A DNA stretch of 64,000 nt from an uncultured Thiothrix sp. (GCF_937873765.1 NZ_CALMZC010000055.1:1-64000); one strand, 5' to 3'. Positions 7,392 through 17,222 are shown, counted from the stretch's first letter. Made by a program: numbers and translations. The notes: generated from the letters alone by a model not told the origin.

Positions 7392-8387
7392 ATGAAATAT
7401 GACGTATACGGTATTGGCAATGCGCTAGTCGATAAAGAATTTGAAGTAACTGATGACTTTTTATCCGCTGAAGGTATCGAAAAAGGCTTGATGACGTTAA
7501 TTGATGAAGCACGCCATAATCATTTATTAGCCAGTCTGAAACAAAGCTTTGGCTTAAAAAAACGCGCAGGCGGTGGTTCTGCTGCCAATAGTATTGTTGC
7601 GGTCAGCCAATTTGGTGGCAAAACTTTTTATGCCTGCAAAGTTGCTAATGATGAATTTGGCGAATTCTATATGCAGGATTTGCATGCTGCAGGTGTGGAT
7701 ACCCGTTTAGATCAAGTACGTTCGAGTTCTGAAGGCAAAACGGGTAAATGTATGGTCATGGTCACCCCAGATGCCGAGCGCACCATGAATACCTATCTGG
7801 GTATTACTAGTGATTTTTCTGCCGCTGAACTGCATTATGAGGAATTGAAGCAATCTAAATATTTATATGTGGAAGGTTATTTAGTCACTTCAGATACTTC
7901 GCGTGCAGCCGTATTAGAAGCACGTAAAGTAGCTCAAGAGCATGGCGTAAAAATGGCTATGACCTTTTCTGATCCTTCGATGGCTACTTATTTTAAAGCC
8001 GGTTTAGCGGAAATGCTCGGCGCAGGTGTAGACGTTTTATTCTGTAATCAAGAAGAAGCTTTTGCTTTTACCGGCCAGCAGACTTTGCAAGCAGCCATTC
8101 AATCTCTAAAACCTTTGGCACATAAACTAGTTATCACTTTAGGTAGTGAGGGTGCTTTAGTAGTCAATTCCGATAATGAAGTAAAAATCGCAGCACAGAA
8201 GATAAAGCCTTTAGACACCAATGGAGCTGGTGATATGTTTGCCGGGGCATTTTTATACGGACTCACACAAGGGTTGAGCGATGTCCAAGCAGGTACTTTA
8301 GCGAGTCGCGCTGCTGCTCAAATTATTCAAGTGTATGGAGCACGTTTAGATAAGCACGTGCATCAGGCAATCTTACAGTCCATTTAA
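7392..8387 (+). CDS. PfkB-family carbohydrate/adenosine kinase
   Basis: This 331-residue protein is a ribokinase-fold sugar/nucleoside kinase. The N-terminal YGIGNALVDKEFEV, the glycine-rich AGGGSAANSIVAVSQFGG (PfkB signature 1 region) and the C-terminal DTNGAGDMFAGAFLYGL (signature 2, with the catalytic Asp of GAGD) are all present. Proteobacterial proteins with this N-terminus are annotated as adenosine kinases, which convert adenosine to AMP using ATP; other sugar substrates cannot be excluded from sequence alone. It appears monocistronic, with a hairpin terminator downstream. The DnaA-box-like array lies about 150-390 bases before its start. Confidence 0.88.
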   Translation: MKYDVYGIGNALVDKEFEVTDDFLSAEGIEKGLMTLIDEARHNHLLASLKQSFGLKKRAGGGSAANSIVAVSQFGGKTFYACKVANDEFGEFYMQDLHAAGVDTRLDQVRSSSEGKTGKCMVMVTPDAERTMNTYLGITSDFSAAELHYEELKQSKYLYVEGYLVTSDTSRAAVLEARKVAQEHGVKMAMTFSDPSMATYFKAGLAEMLGAGVDVLFCNQEEAFAFTGQQTLQAAIQSLKPLAHKLVITLGSEGALVVNSDNEVKIAAQKIKPLDTNGAGDMFAGAFLYGLTQGLSDVQAGTLASRAAAQIIQVYGARLDKHVHQAILQSI

Positions 8388-8398
8388 AAGTATGCATC

Positions 8399-8436
8399 AA
8401 ACGCTGTATGCTTAATCACTGCAGCGTTTAGTTTTA
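8399..8436 (+). terminator. probable terminator of the PfkB kinase gene
   Basis: AAACGCTG (8399-8406) pairs with CAGCGTTT (8422-8429) across a 15-base loop; a T-rich stretch interrupted by AG follows. Confidence 0.6.
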
Positions 8437-8600
8437 CGCTTCAAATACCCCTATCCAGAAAACTTAAGGTGTTAAGCATTTAAGCATGCTTAGCTTAACC
8501 CTAGATAAATATATCCACTTCCTTACAAATATTACTAATTTTATCGGACATACCTTTGCACTTGTCCTCCCTAAGCTCCGCTTTTGGCAATGAATCTAAG

Positions 8601-9218
8601 ATGATGAATCCTAAGAAGAACATTTCGGGATTTTATTGGGGTAAAGGGAAAGACCAAATGTTAACACCCATCCAAAACGGGCAAATCCGCGCTAATCATC
8701 TTAGTACGATTGAGCCAATAGAAGCTAATTCATACAACCAGCGCGATTTACGGCGACAAGCTGAGCGCTTTGTCAACTTTGACCTGCCAAAAACGTTATA
8801 TCAACACATGGCACGTTTAGTGGGTAACTTCCTACAACAGATCGTCGGGCGCGAGGACGGTAATCAACATAAAAGCAGTAAGCCAGAGCAAGCTACACAA
8901 CGCTTTTATAAACCGATTAGCACTGCAGGGCAACCTCGTGAAGTACGCGGTATTGCAGATCGTATGCCACGCCTCGTCGATCCAGAAAATCCTTTTCCTG
9001 ATAAGGATCTTATTCTCTTGGGTGAAGCTAAAGACTATCCTTCGGCAGTAATTGCCATCCAATATGATGAGACAGTGAAGCCCGTCTTTTACGAAGGCAA
9101 TCAAGTGGTTGCACGTCATCTCTATTTAGACAGCACGCGCGGTTCGATTAAAGGTCTACTGATTTTAGCGGATGGCACTCGTATGCCCGTTAACATACGA
9201 GTGATTACCGCAGTTTAG
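8601..9218 (+). CDS. conserved-looking hypothetical protein
   Basis: I chose the ATG at 8601 (205 residues, beginning MMNPKKNISGFYWGKG). A TTG further upstream at 8556 would add 15 residues. The N-terminal half is polar with an amphipathic helix (LYQHMARLVGNFLQQIV). The C-terminal 75 residues look like a small beta domain: LILLGEAKDYPSAVIAIQY, PVFYEGNQVVARHLYL, IKGLLILADGTRMPV. There is no signal peptide or membrane helix. I do not recognise a family. It ends 3 bases before the convergent AEC transporter gene. Confidence 0.6.
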   Translation: MMNPKKNISGFYWGKGKDQMLTPIQNGQIRANHLSTIEPIEANSYNQRDLRRQAERFVNFDLPKTLYQHMARLVGNFLQQIVGREDGNQHKSSKPEQATQRFYKPISTAGQPREVRGIADRMPRLVDPENPFPDKDLILLGEAKDYPSAVIAIQYDETVKPVFYEGNQVVARHLYLDSTRGSIKGLLILADGTRMPVNIRVITAV

Positions 9219-9221
9219 GGA

Positions 9222-10109
9222 TTATAATTTCAGGGCAAACCATAAAGTAGCAGGAATAATAATTAGACTACCCAAATTGCCTAACATCACCAGCGAAGCA
9301 ACACGTTCTGGTTCTTGCTGATATTGCTCAGCGACTAAAACATTGAGCACTGCGGGTGGTAAAGCGGCAAATACTAATAATATTCCTGTTTCCACCGCAT
9401 CTAAATGTAAAAAGGGCAGCAAAACTAAAGCTGAAATCAAACCAGCGACTGGTCCAGCAATCGCACCAAACACGCCTAATTTCCAGTCATTCCATCTGAC
9501 GTCTAACAAGCGTACACCTAAAGAAAAAAGTAACAACGGAATAGAAACTTGTCCAAGCAGTTTAAGTGTATTTGCTAAGGGCATCGGTAAAGTAATGTGC
9601 AGGGAACTGAGCGTCAAACCGGCAATCGCGGCAATAATCATCGGCATTTTCAGTAGCTGTAAGGGATTGGTTTTATGATCAAGCAGGTACAAACCCAGCG
9701 TAAAATGCAGCAGCATCTCGATAATAAATAACACTACAGCCGCTTGTAACAGGTCTTCACCAAAGGCAAATAGAATCAACGGAATCCCCATATTGCCAGA
9801 GTTATTGAACATCATCGGCGGCAAAAAGGTTTTCAGATTGATTTTAAATGCTAAAGCAATCGGCAACAGTAATAACCCCGAACCGAGCACTACCGCCAAA
9901 CCACCTAAAGCTAAGCCCCAATAGCCGCTAAAATCAAAAGGTTTATCCATCAGCGCCCAAAAAACTAAAAAGGGCGCGAAAATCTCCATATTTAGCTTAT
10001 TCACCACTGACATATCAGGACGCAAGCGCCAACCGTAATAAGCGCCTAGACCAGCACAAGCAAATACTGGAAAAATAATACCGATAATACGTAAGACTGC
10101 TTCAAGCAT
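9222..10109 (-). CDS. AEC-family (auxin efflux carrier type) transporter
   Basis: This 295-residue protein is almost entirely hydrophobic, with about ten membrane helices in two halves. It starts with the typical VLRIIGIIFPVFACAGLGAYYGW and contains the MMFNNSGNMGIPL motif around the midpoint that characterises AEC carriers (a conserved N-x-G-N-x-G-x-P motif). Family members export or import small organic anions such as malate; the substrate here is unknown. The start lies 9 bases after the SGNH esterase stop, so the two are probably one transcript. Confidence 0.9.
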   Translation of the reverse strand: MLEAVLRIIGIIFPVFACAGLGAYYGWRLRPDMSVVNKLNMEIFAPFLVFWALMDKPFDFSGYWGLALGGLAVVLGSGLLLLPIALAFKINLKTFLPPMMFNNSGNMGIPLILFAFGEDLLQAAVVLFIIEMLLHFTLGLYLLDHKTNPLQLLKMPMIIAAIAGLTLSSLHITLPMPLANTLKLLGQVSIPLLLFSLGVRLLDVRWNDWKLGVFGAIAGPVAGLISALVLLPFLHLDAVETGILLVFAALPPAVLNVLVAEQYQQEPERVASLVMLGNLGSLIIIPATLWFALKL

Positions 10110-10118
10110 AGAATAGAC

Positions 10119-10877
10119 TTAGCGGACTGCAAGTTGATTACGTTTACGCGCTTGCTCGATATAAGCTTTGGCAAAGCGCTTGCCCAGCTCTAACTGCCCT
10201 TGTGCATTGTAATGCACATGATCATACATTTTGCCTAAGCCCTCGGTAGATACCAGTATCGTATTGCCACTCGCCTGCTGGGCTTGGCGTTGGCTGGCTT
10301 GTACTTGGGCAACTTTTGAAAAAGCTAAATCTTCCGGATTGATCTGCCCAAGAATAAACAAACTATTCGGTGAATTGAGGTCATTACGTAAAGCTTGAAT
10401 TAAGCGATTCAAACGCCCGCCATATTGACCTGCTAAATCCGCATTGCGTGCATCACTTTCACCTTGCATCCAAACAATGGCATCAATCTTTTTATCGTGC
10501 TCTACAGGTAAGGAGAAGCCTACTTGGCGTAACAAACCTTTATATAAGGCCTGCCCGGGCAACCAGCGCTCAATCGTACTGCCGGTAGCGGCTTGTTTAA
10601 TAATAATGTGGCGATCGTTGGGGAAAGCACGCGCGACTTCATGAGCAAAACCAATTTCTGGGCCAAAATAGGCAAATTGACCCAAGCCTTTTTCACGGCC
10701 TTGATAATAGAATTTTACATTCGTTGGTGTTTGCCGATAACTAGCAGGTAGCTCAGCAATTTTTCCTTTGCCCATCATGTTCGATTGCCCAGCCAGTAAA
10801 TAAACTCGATCTTCGGCATGGCTCATACTGCTCAGACTAAAGAGTACCACTGCAACCAGCATCCCTGTTAAGCGCAT
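10119..10877 (-). CDS. secreted SGNH-type esterase (sialate O-acetylesterase-like, SASA domain)
   Basis: The start at 10877 follows TTGAGGAATTAATA and gives a 252-residue precursor with a clean signal peptide (MRLTGMLVAVVLF...MSHA). An upstream alternative adds six residues with a poorer context. The mature protein has the SGNH block I LLAGQSNMMGKG with the nucleophile Ser, WMQGESDA in the middle, and DHVHYNAQG carrying the catalytic Asp/His. This is the acetyl-xylan/sialate O-acetylesterase superfamily that removes acetyl groups from carbohydrates, probably in the periplasm. It is followed closely by the AEC transporter gene, which might move a released organic acid (speculative). Confidence 0.87.
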   Translation of the reverse strand: MRLTGMLVAVVLFSLSSMSHAEDRVYLLAGQSNMMGKGKIAELPASYRQTPTNVKFYYQGREKGLGQFAYFGPEIGFAHEVARAFPNDRHIIIKQAATGSTIERWLPGQALYKGLLRQVGFSLPVEHDKKIDAIVWMQGESDARNADLAGQYGGRLNRLIQALRNDLNSPNSLFILGQINPEDLAFSKVAQVQASQRQAQQASGNTILVSTEGLGKMYDHVHYNAQGQLELGKRFAKAYIEQARKRNQLAVR

Positions 10878-10927
10878 TATTAATTCCTCAATCAAAATGC
10901 AAAATTTTACCGTGCCAAGCTTACACC

Positions 10928-10952
10928 AAAAAAAGGCGACCCGCAGGTCGCC
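10928..10952 (-). terminator. rho-independent terminator of creD
   Basis: On the minus strand GGCGACC/GGTCGCC arms (10946-10952 and 10935-10941) enclose a 4-base loop and are followed by seven T (10934-10928). It stands 30 bases after the creD stop. Confidence 0.92.
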
Positions 10953-10981
10953 AAGCTAGTAAAGATTGGAATTAATCTTGC

Positions 10982-12391
10982 TTAATTTGAGGGATCTGTG
11001 AGTAGCTTCTCGGCTGTCGGCTCAACCTGCTTAGCTTGAGGTAAAGCATTAGCGGTTAAGGCATACCAATCCAAATGCCGAGTAGCGAGCATTAAGGCCG
11101 CTAAAATGGCGAAGATCAGTAAGCTACCCATCAACAGCGCATTATCTTCAGCCTGCAAAATCACATAGAGCACTGCATATAAGCTTAATAAACCACCACC
11201 TAATAATAAGCCTAATTTTCGGCTATGTAAGATTGCTCCAAAATATAGAGTTAATAAACCCGTGCTTGCTACAGCCGCTATTACATAAGCCCAAGTAAAA
11301 TCAAGATGTTCAGATAGAGAAATCAGCAGTAAATAAAATACGGTTAAAGCTAAGCCTACTAAGCAATATTGAATCGGGTGAATACGTAAGTTCTTCAATA
11401 ATTCAAACATAATCAGTACGGTAAAAGTCAGTAGAATAAATAACACCGCATACTTAATACTGCGTTCAGATTGCTGATACATATCCACTGGCTGCAATAA
11501 CTCAAAACCGACGGAGCGACTCAGCAAAGCATCGCATTGATTGGCTCGACATTGCTCTAAAACAGCATTCACATTGTAGGAAAAAGAAGAAGCACGCCAA
11601 TGAGCAGTAAAACCTTGATCATTGATAGAGCGCTCCTCAGGCAGTAATTCACCACTAAATTTAGGATGTGCCCAATCTGCCACTAAGCGCACATCAGAAT
11701 TTTCCGCCAGCATGGCAAAACTCATCGCACTCATACCGCGTAATTGCAGATCAAAATTAAACTGAAATTGCTGAGCTGGCACAGTACTGAAATCTGGGAT
11801 TTTTGCATGCATACCGGCGGCGGCATTGGGTAGATTAGTACCCGGACTAAAGGCGAGTTTTTGTTGATTCCAGATTAACTCAGGGGGTGCAGCAATCCCT
11901 CGCTGATCACGCACTAATACCGACACATAGGGGCTGTATAATTGCAATTGATCATTTTTGTGCTCATTGATTAAATCGACCAAAGCTTGGGTTTCAAAGT
12001 GGCCTGAAACTTGTAAGTTACTATTGTAAATCGGTACTGCATAAATACCCCGATAGCGGATTTCACTGTCTAGTTTACTTTGAATTTCTAATTGCTTAGG
12101 CAGCATAATCAAGCGATTCTCAACCGTTTGTGCTTTCACCACCTCCCGCGTCGCTCCGTCTTTTTCAGTGATAGTTTCTTTTAGATTGACGGTGAGGGTA
12201 TAAGGTATTACCAATACGGGGCCAGCTAGTACTTGTGAACCCGGCCAGCTTTGCTCAATGCTGCTATAAGCTTCAGCACGCCAACTCGCTCGCTCACTTA
12301 CTAAACCCATTAAAGAAGCCTGTGGAATAAACAGCAAAATAATAAGTATAAAAATAATGAACAGTTTTAAGGCTAAGCGATAGTTTTGCAT
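10982..12391 (-). CDS. creD: CreD-family inner-membrane protein
   Basis: This 469-residue protein has one N-terminal helix, a large periplasmic region and a C-terminal block of about five or six membrane helices, the standard CreD layout. Recognisable segments are the N-terminal LVSERASWRAEAYSSIEQSWPG and the helix LFILLTFTVLIMFELLKNLRIHP followed by IQYCLVGLALTVFYLLLISLSEH. E. coli CreD is induced by the CreBC two-component system and is linked to envelope integrity and beta-lactam response. No creBC genes are in this window, so control here is unclear. AAGGAG precedes the start, and the gene has its own terminator. Confidence 0.93.
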   Translation of the reverse strand: MQNYRLALKLFIIFILIILLFIPQASLMGLVSERASWRAEAYSSIEQSWPGSQVLAGPVLVIPYTLTVNLKETITEKDGATREVVKAQTVENRLIMLPKQLEIQSKLDSEIRYRGIYAVPIYNSNLQVSGHFETQALVDLINEHKNDQLQLYSPYVSVLVRDQRGIAAPPELIWNQQKLAFSPGTNLPNAAAGMHAKIPDFSTVPAQQFQFNFDLQLRGMSAMSFAMLAENSDVRLVADWAHPKFSGELLPEERSINDQGFTAHWRASSFSYNVNAVLEQCRANQCDALLSRSVGFELLQPVDMYQQSERSIKYAVLFILLTFTVLIMFELLKNLRIHPIQYCLVGLALTVFYLLLISLSEHLDFTWAYVIAAVASTGLLTLYFGAILHSRKLGLLLGGGLLSLYAVLYVILQAEDNALLMGSLLIFAILAALMLATRHLDWYALTANALPQAKQVEPTAEKLLTDPSN

Positions 12392-12588
12392 GATTAAACT
12401 CCTTATGCATTGCTAGCTAGACTAAGCAATGACCATGCAAAATTAGGGTGAAAGGATTTGGAATTTATGTGTAAGGGTTTGCAAAACCTGTGCAGTACAA
12501 GATCTGTCGTAGTTTTGCAACAGGTAGTTTCTTTTCCAGCAGATTTTCTGTTACTTTTGTAAAGTATCCAACAGGAGGAGGAATAACG

Positions 12589-13992
12589 ATGATAAAGCTA
12601 CCTGCTAGAACCTTTCTAGCCGTATCTATAACCTTTGCTCTCAGTACCACCGCTCATGCTGCTGGCTTTGCCCTCATTGAAAACTCAGCTTCAGGCATGG
12701 GGAATGCTTTTGCAGGGGCTGCTGCCGTTGCTGAAGACGCATCCACCACTTGGTTTAACCCTGCCGGTATGGCGGAATTGGGCGATGGCATTCAAGTTAG
12801 CTCAGCGGGCCATATTATTATCCCTAAAGCGAAATTCACCAATAAAGGTTCTTGGGTTAACCCCGCCTTGACTGGTGGAAATTTTGATCAGGCCAAAGCA
12901 GCCTTAATTGGGAAAAACGATGATGGCGGCAAAACGGCTTTTGTACCGAATGCCTATGCAGTGAAACGTCTTAACGAAAAAGTGACCGCAGGGATAGGGA
13001 TTAATGCACCTTTCGGCTTAGAGACTGATTATGACGATGATTGGATTGGGCGTTATAACGCTTTAGATTCAGCGATGCAAACTGTCAATATTAATCCCTC
13101 GATTGCTTATGAAGTGAATGAGCAATTGACTTTTGGTGGGGGAATTAATCTGCAATATATTACTGTGGAATTAGGGAGTGCGATTGATTCAGCCGCTGCT
13201 TGTCGCAGTATTGCTAGTGCTGCCAATAGCGGCGATTTGTTGCTGAGCTGCTTAAACGCTATGCCCACGTTGTCCAACAAGGCTACCGACAGCAAAGTGG
13301 TCATTAGCGGTGACGATGTGTCTTTTGGCTATAACTTAGGTGCGATGTATAAGCCTAATCCTAACACTAAAGTCGGCATCAGTTATCGTAGTGCAGTGAA
13401 TCATGAATTGGAGGGTAAGGCTGATTATAGCGTTAATGCTGCCTTACAACCGATACTAACTGCAACGGGTGTTACTCGCTTTAATGATGTTGATGTGACT
13501 GCTGAGGCGAATCTACCTGATACTTTGTCCTTATCAGTGGCGCATAAAGTGAATGATAAAGTCGAATTACTCGGTGATATTACTCAAACAGGTTGGAGTA
13601 GCTTCGAACGTTTACGCGTAGTGGATAAGAAAACTGGCGCGATCGTCACCAATGTGGATGAAAAATGGGAAGATGTGACCCGTTATTCGGTCGGGGCTAA
13701 TTACCAATATAATGATCGCCTAAAATTACGGGGCGGGATAGCTTTAGATAAGACGCCAATCCCCAACGCTAAACTGCGTACACCACGTACCCCAGACAAT
13801 GACCGCACTTGGTTAGCGGTGGGTGCAAATTATAAATTGAATAAGAACTCCAGCCTTGATGTTGGCTATGCCCATTTGTTTATGGATGAAACCCCCATTG
13901 ATAATACGAGCGAAGATAATGGCTATGCGATACGTGGGGTTTACGATGCTAGCGTTGATATTATCAGCGCACAATTCAATATGTCATTTTAA
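12589..13992 (+). CDS. FadL/OmpP1-family outer-membrane transporter
   Basis: The ATG at 12589 follows AGGAGGAG and gives 467 residues with a signal peptide ending TTAHA. The mature N-terminus AAGFALIENSASGMGNAFAG, then EDASTTWFNPAGM, is the diagnostic FadL hatch-domain region with the NPAG motif. The rest alternates beta-strands and ends in an aromatic C-terminal Phe (FNMSF), as expected for an outer-membrane barrel. FadL proteins let long-chain fatty acids or other hydrophobic compounds cross the outer membrane. The following gene, 12 bases away, encodes a VolA-like lipase, so this pair probably releases and imports fatty acids. Confidence 0.93.
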   Translation: MIKLPARTFLAVSITFALSTTAHAAGFALIENSASGMGNAFAGAAAVAEDASTTWFNPAGMAELGDGIQVSSAGHIIIPKAKFTNKGSWVNPALTGGNFDQAKAALIGKNDDGGKTAFVPNAYAVKRLNEKVTAGIGINAPFGLETDYDDDWIGRYNALDSAMQTVNINPSIAYEVNEQLTFGGGINLQYITVELGSAIDSAAACRSIASAANSGDLLLSCLNAMPTLSNKATDSKVVISGDDVSFGYNLGAMYKPNPNTKVGISYRSAVNHELEGKADYSVNAALQPILTATGVTRFNDVDVTAEANLPDTLSLSVAHKVNDKVELLGDITQTGWSSFERLRVVDKKTGAIVTNVDEKWEDVTRYSVGANYQYNDRLKLRGGIALDKTPIPNAKLRTPRTPDNDRTWLAVGANYKLNKNSSLDVGYAHLFMDETPIDNTSEDNGYAIRGVYDASVDIISAQFNMSF

Positions 13993-14004
13993 GAGGGCCT
14001 AACC

Positions 14005-16017
14005 ATGATTAAACGTAAAAGCTTAGCCTTCTGTTTAGTGGCAGCCTTAGGCCTAGCCAGTTACAGTGCACTAGCTTATGATTTTGATGCCAGCCAAACG
14101 GACGCACAAAATAATTACAGTGCGGCACTTTCACCTCTGTTTGATCCTGCAAATGGCATTATTCCTAGTACTAATGATTTACTCTTTCGTGGTAGCACGG
14201 ATGGTACTTTGAATATTCCCACGACTAATCTGCCTACTACACAATTGCCATTGTACGATGCCATTAACTCCTTAGACGGCTTTGCCTTGACTGCACCGAT
14301 TACAGCGGCTTTCAGCAATGTGATGGATGCCGCCAGCGTAAAAGTCGGTAGCAGTGTGTATGTATATGAAGTCAAAAAAGATCTGGCGACTGGTGCTGTG
14401 ACCAGTGTTGAAAAACAACTCACTGCGGCAGATATTTACGCCACTCCTACTGCGGATGGCAAAACTTTAGTGCTAGTACCACTTAAACCCTTAAAAGAAA
14501 GTACCAGCTATATGGTCGTTTTGACCAATAGTATTAAAGATAAAGCTGGCAAAGCAGCCGCTAGTTCATCCACTTATCTACTGGCTAAAGCTAGCCAATC
14601 TTTAGCCAGCACGCCTTATGCAGCTTTAGAGCCTTTACGTCAACTGATTGGTACTCAGGAAGCAGCAGCGGTAGGAAAAGGGATAGCAAAAGCACGCATT
14701 ATTCTAAGCTGGACTTTTACTACGCAATCTGTCACGCCCGTGCTACAAGCCGCCATCTCTCAAGCAAAAGCTAGCAAAATGCTGATGTCACCGGCCTTAG
14801 GCACTACCAAGACCTTCGCTAGTAGCTTACGTGGTAAAGCGAATGTGCATGTCGGTAGCTTAGATCTACCCTACTATTTGAATGCGAAAGCGCCCTTAAC
14901 TAGTTATTGGCAAGGTGCTGGCGACAGCAATCTCACCCGCTATAACCCAGCACCAAAGTTAAAGAGTACGCAAACCATTCCAGTTTTAATGAGCGTGCCC
15001 AATGCCACATCCTTAGCAGGAGCAACCCCGCCTGCCTCGGGTTGGCCAGTGATCATTTTCCAGCATGGTATTACCCGTAGCCGCTTAGATATGCTAGCCA
15101 TTGCCGACACTCTAGCGGATGCAGGCTTTGTAGTGGTAGCGATTGACCTGCCATTGCATGGGATTACTGATACCACTAATCCACTGAAAGCCGATCTCAA
15201 CCCAATTTTCTCAGAGGATGTAGAGCGCACTTTCAATTTGGACTTACGCAATAACAATACAGGAGCTACAGGTGCAGATGGGGGCATTGACAGCTCTGGC
15301 TCTTACTTTATCAATTTGAGCAGTTTGCGTACTTCGCGGGATAATATGCGTCAAGGCATGTCTGATTTGACAGTATTACGCAAAAGCTTAGGCAACATGC
15401 AAAGTGCTAGTTCTATTCCTTTAGATACTGCGAAAGTTGGCTTTGTAGGCATTTCCTTAGGCTCTATCGTTGGCACGGGTTATTTGAGTCAAGAAGCTAA
15501 GTCTACACCTGCTACCCTTGCAGTCCCCGGAGGTGGCATTGCTCGCTTGCTGGATGGTTCTGAGACTTTTGGCCCGCCGATTCAACAAGGCTTAGCGGCT
15601 AGTGGTATCGTCAAAGGTACGAGTGCTTATGATACCTTCATGGCCGTTGCACAATGGGTCATTGACCCTGCCGATCCGATTGTTCTAGGCAAGAAAACTG
15701 CTGCCAAGCATCCCATTCATATGCTGGAAGTGGTCGGCATAAATGGGGGGGGTAGTGATAAAGTCATTCCTAATCGGGTGGGAGGTGCACCGTTGTCGGG
15801 TACTGAACCCTTGATCAGCATCATGGGCTTAAAATCGATTACCCAAACTGGTACACCGGATGGAGTCGTGCGTTTCACGGAAGGTGCGCATGGCTCACTG
15901 TTAGATCCAAGTAGTTCCTTAGCGGCAACCACAGAAATGCAAGCCGAAACAGCGGTGTTCCAAGCTAAGCGCGGAACTGTTATTCCGGTATTTAACCCAG
16001 TGGTGGTTAAGCAATAG
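14005..16017 (+). CDS. VolA/Pla-1/cef-family extracellular lipase
   Basis: This 670-residue precursor has a signal peptide (ending YSALA) followed by the N-terminal domain of the VolA/Pla-1 lipase family (FDPANGIIPSTNDLLF..., with SLDGFALTAPI and LKESTSYMVVLTNSI). A C-terminal alpha/beta hydrolase domain contains PVIIFQHGITRSR, the nucleophile elbow VGISLGSIVG and a late His in EGAHGSLLDP. In Vibrio, VolA is a surface lipoprotein that cleaves lysophosphatidylcholine and is encoded with fadL to feed it fatty acids. The gene order here is the same, but no lipobox cysteine is visible, so this version is probably soluble or periplasmic. A terminator follows. Confidence 0.9.
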   Translation: MIKRKSLAFCLVAALGLASYSALAYDFDASQTDAQNNYSAALSPLFDPANGIIPSTNDLLFRGSTDGTLNIPTTNLPTTQLPLYDAINSLDGFALTAPITAAFSNVMDAASVKVGSSVYVYEVKKDLATGAVTSVEKQLTAADIYATPTADGKTLVLVPLKPLKESTSYMVVLTNSIKDKAGKAAASSSTYLLAKASQSLASTPYAALEPLRQLIGTQEAAAVGKGIAKARIILSWTFTTQSVTPVLQAAISQAKASKMLMSPALGTTKTFASSLRGKANVHVGSLDLPYYLNAKAPLTSYWQGAGDSNLTRYNPAPKLKSTQTIPVLMSVPNATSLAGATPPASGWPVIIFQHGITRSRLDMLAIADTLADAGFVVVAIDLPLHGITDTTNPLKADLNPIFSEDVERTFNLDLRNNNTGATGADGGIDSSGSYFINLSSLRTSRDNMRQGMSDLTVLRKSLGNMQSASSIPLDTAKVGFVGISLGSIVGTGYLSQEAKSTPATLAVPGGGIARLLDGSETFGPPIQQGLAASGIVKGTSAYDTFMAVAQWVIDPADPIVLGKKTAAKHPIHMLEVVGINGGGSDKVIPNRVGGAPLSGTEPLISIMGLKSITQTGTPDGVVRFTEGAHGSLLDPSSSLAATTEMQAETAVFQAKRGTVIPVFNPVVVKQ

Positions 16018-16040
16018 GCCTAGTTATTCTGGTCTTGTTC

Positions 16041-16072
16041 AGCCCTTTTGCTTGATGTAAAAGGGCTTTTTT
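16041..16072 (+). terminator. rho-independent terminator of the fadL-lipase operon
   Basis: AGCCCTTTT (16041-16049) pairs with AAAAGGGCT (16059-16067) across a 9-base loop and is followed by a T-run. Confidence 0.88.
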
Positions 16073-16149
16073 CTGCACAAAATACGTGGATGTGTTTTCA
16101 AGCTGCATTTGCTATCGTGTAGGGCTGACAGGCTCTTTGGAATAGAAAA

Positions 16150-17208
16150 ATGTCTGAAAATAAGCGCATGATTTCGCCTACTAGCTCGCGTGAAGAAGAG
16201 TATGTGGATGAGCATATTCGCCCGCGTCGCCTCAAAGATTATATTGGGCAGCCCGTGGTGCGTGAGCAAATGGAGATTTTCATTGGAGCGGCTCGTGCAC
16301 GAGGTGATGCACTGGATCACACCTTAATTTTTGGCCCACCCGGCTTAGGCAAAACCACCCTATCGAATATTATTGCGCAAGAAATGGGCGCGAACCTACG
16401 CCAAACCTCAGGCCCTGTCTTAGAAAAAGCCGGCGATTTAGCTGCACTACTGACTAATCTAGAGCCGCATGATGTCCTGTTTATTGATGAAATCCACCGC
16501 CTTAGCCCGATGGTCGAAGAAATTCTCTATCCCGCGATGGAAGATTTTCAGTTGGATATTATGATCGGCGAAGGTCCAGCAGCCCGTTCGATTAAACTGG
16601 ATTTACCACCCTTCACTTTAGTCGGTGCGACGACTCGTGCTGGTCTATTAACCTCACCGCTACGCGACCGCTTTGGAATTGTGCAGCGCTTAGAATTCTA
16701 TAATGTGGATGATCTCGCGTACATCGTGGGGCGTGCAGCCCATATCTTAAACGTGCCGATGGAAGCCGGTGGCGCTTATGAAGTCGCAAAGCGCTCACGC
16801 GGTACACCACGAATTGCTAACCGCTTACTCCGGCGCGTGCGCGATTATGCACAAGTCAAAGGTGATGGGCGTGTCACCCCTGAACTTGCAGATAAAGCAC
16901 TCAATATGCTGAATGTTGATGATCAAGGTTTAGATCATATGGATCGGCGCTTATTACTAGCCATGCTAGAAAAATTTGACGGTGGTCCAGTGGGTGTGGA
17001 TAGTTTAGCGGCTGCTATTGGCGAAGAACGTGGCACGATTGAAGATGTCTTGGAACCCTATTTGATTCAGCAGGGTTTTTTGATGCGCACCCCCCGTGGA
17101 CGTGTAGCTACGCGTCATACTTGGCAATATTTTGGCATGTCGATGCCTAGTAATGCTGCCTTGCAAGAACAAGCTTCACTCGATCTATTCAATGATACTG
17201 ACCACTAA
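16150..17208 (+). CDS. ruvB: RuvB, Holliday-junction branch-migration ATPase
   Basis: This 352-residue AAA+ protein has Walker [12 protein letters not shown], Walker [10 protein letters not shown], sensor 1 [20 protein letters not shown] with the arginine finger, and the C-terminal winged helix with RTPRGRVAT. These are family-invariant motifs. RuvB drives branch migration of Holliday junctions with RuvA, and RuvC resolves them. In most gammaproteobacteria ruvB follows ruvA (and often ruvC); here it stands alone behind a lipase terminator and is followed 14 bases later by a CPBP protease. No LexA-like box was seen directly upstream. Confidence 0.98.
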   Translation: MSENKRMISPTSSREEEYVDEHIRPRRLKDYIGQPVVREQMEIFIGAARARGDALDHTLIFGPPGLGKTTLSNIIAQEMGANLRQTSGPVLEKAGDLAALLTNLEPHDVLFIDEIHRLSPMVEEILYPAMEDFQLDIMIGEGPAARSIKLDLPPFTLVGATTRAGLLTSPLRDRFGIVQRLEFYNVDDLAYIVGRAAHILNVPMEAGGAYEVAKRSRGTPRIANRLLRRVRDYAQVKGDGRVTPELADKALNMLNVDDQGLDHMDRRLLLAMLEKFDGGPVGVDSLAAAIGEERGTIEDVLEPYLIQQGFLMRTPRGRVATRHTWQYFGMSMPSNAALQEQASLDLFNDTDH

Positions 17209-17222
17209 ACTAAGGATCGTGC

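Noticed and set aside
14940..15287. A 115-codon minus-strand frame inside the lipase gene
   Set aside because: It is antisense to a well-supported coding region and shows no recognisable product.
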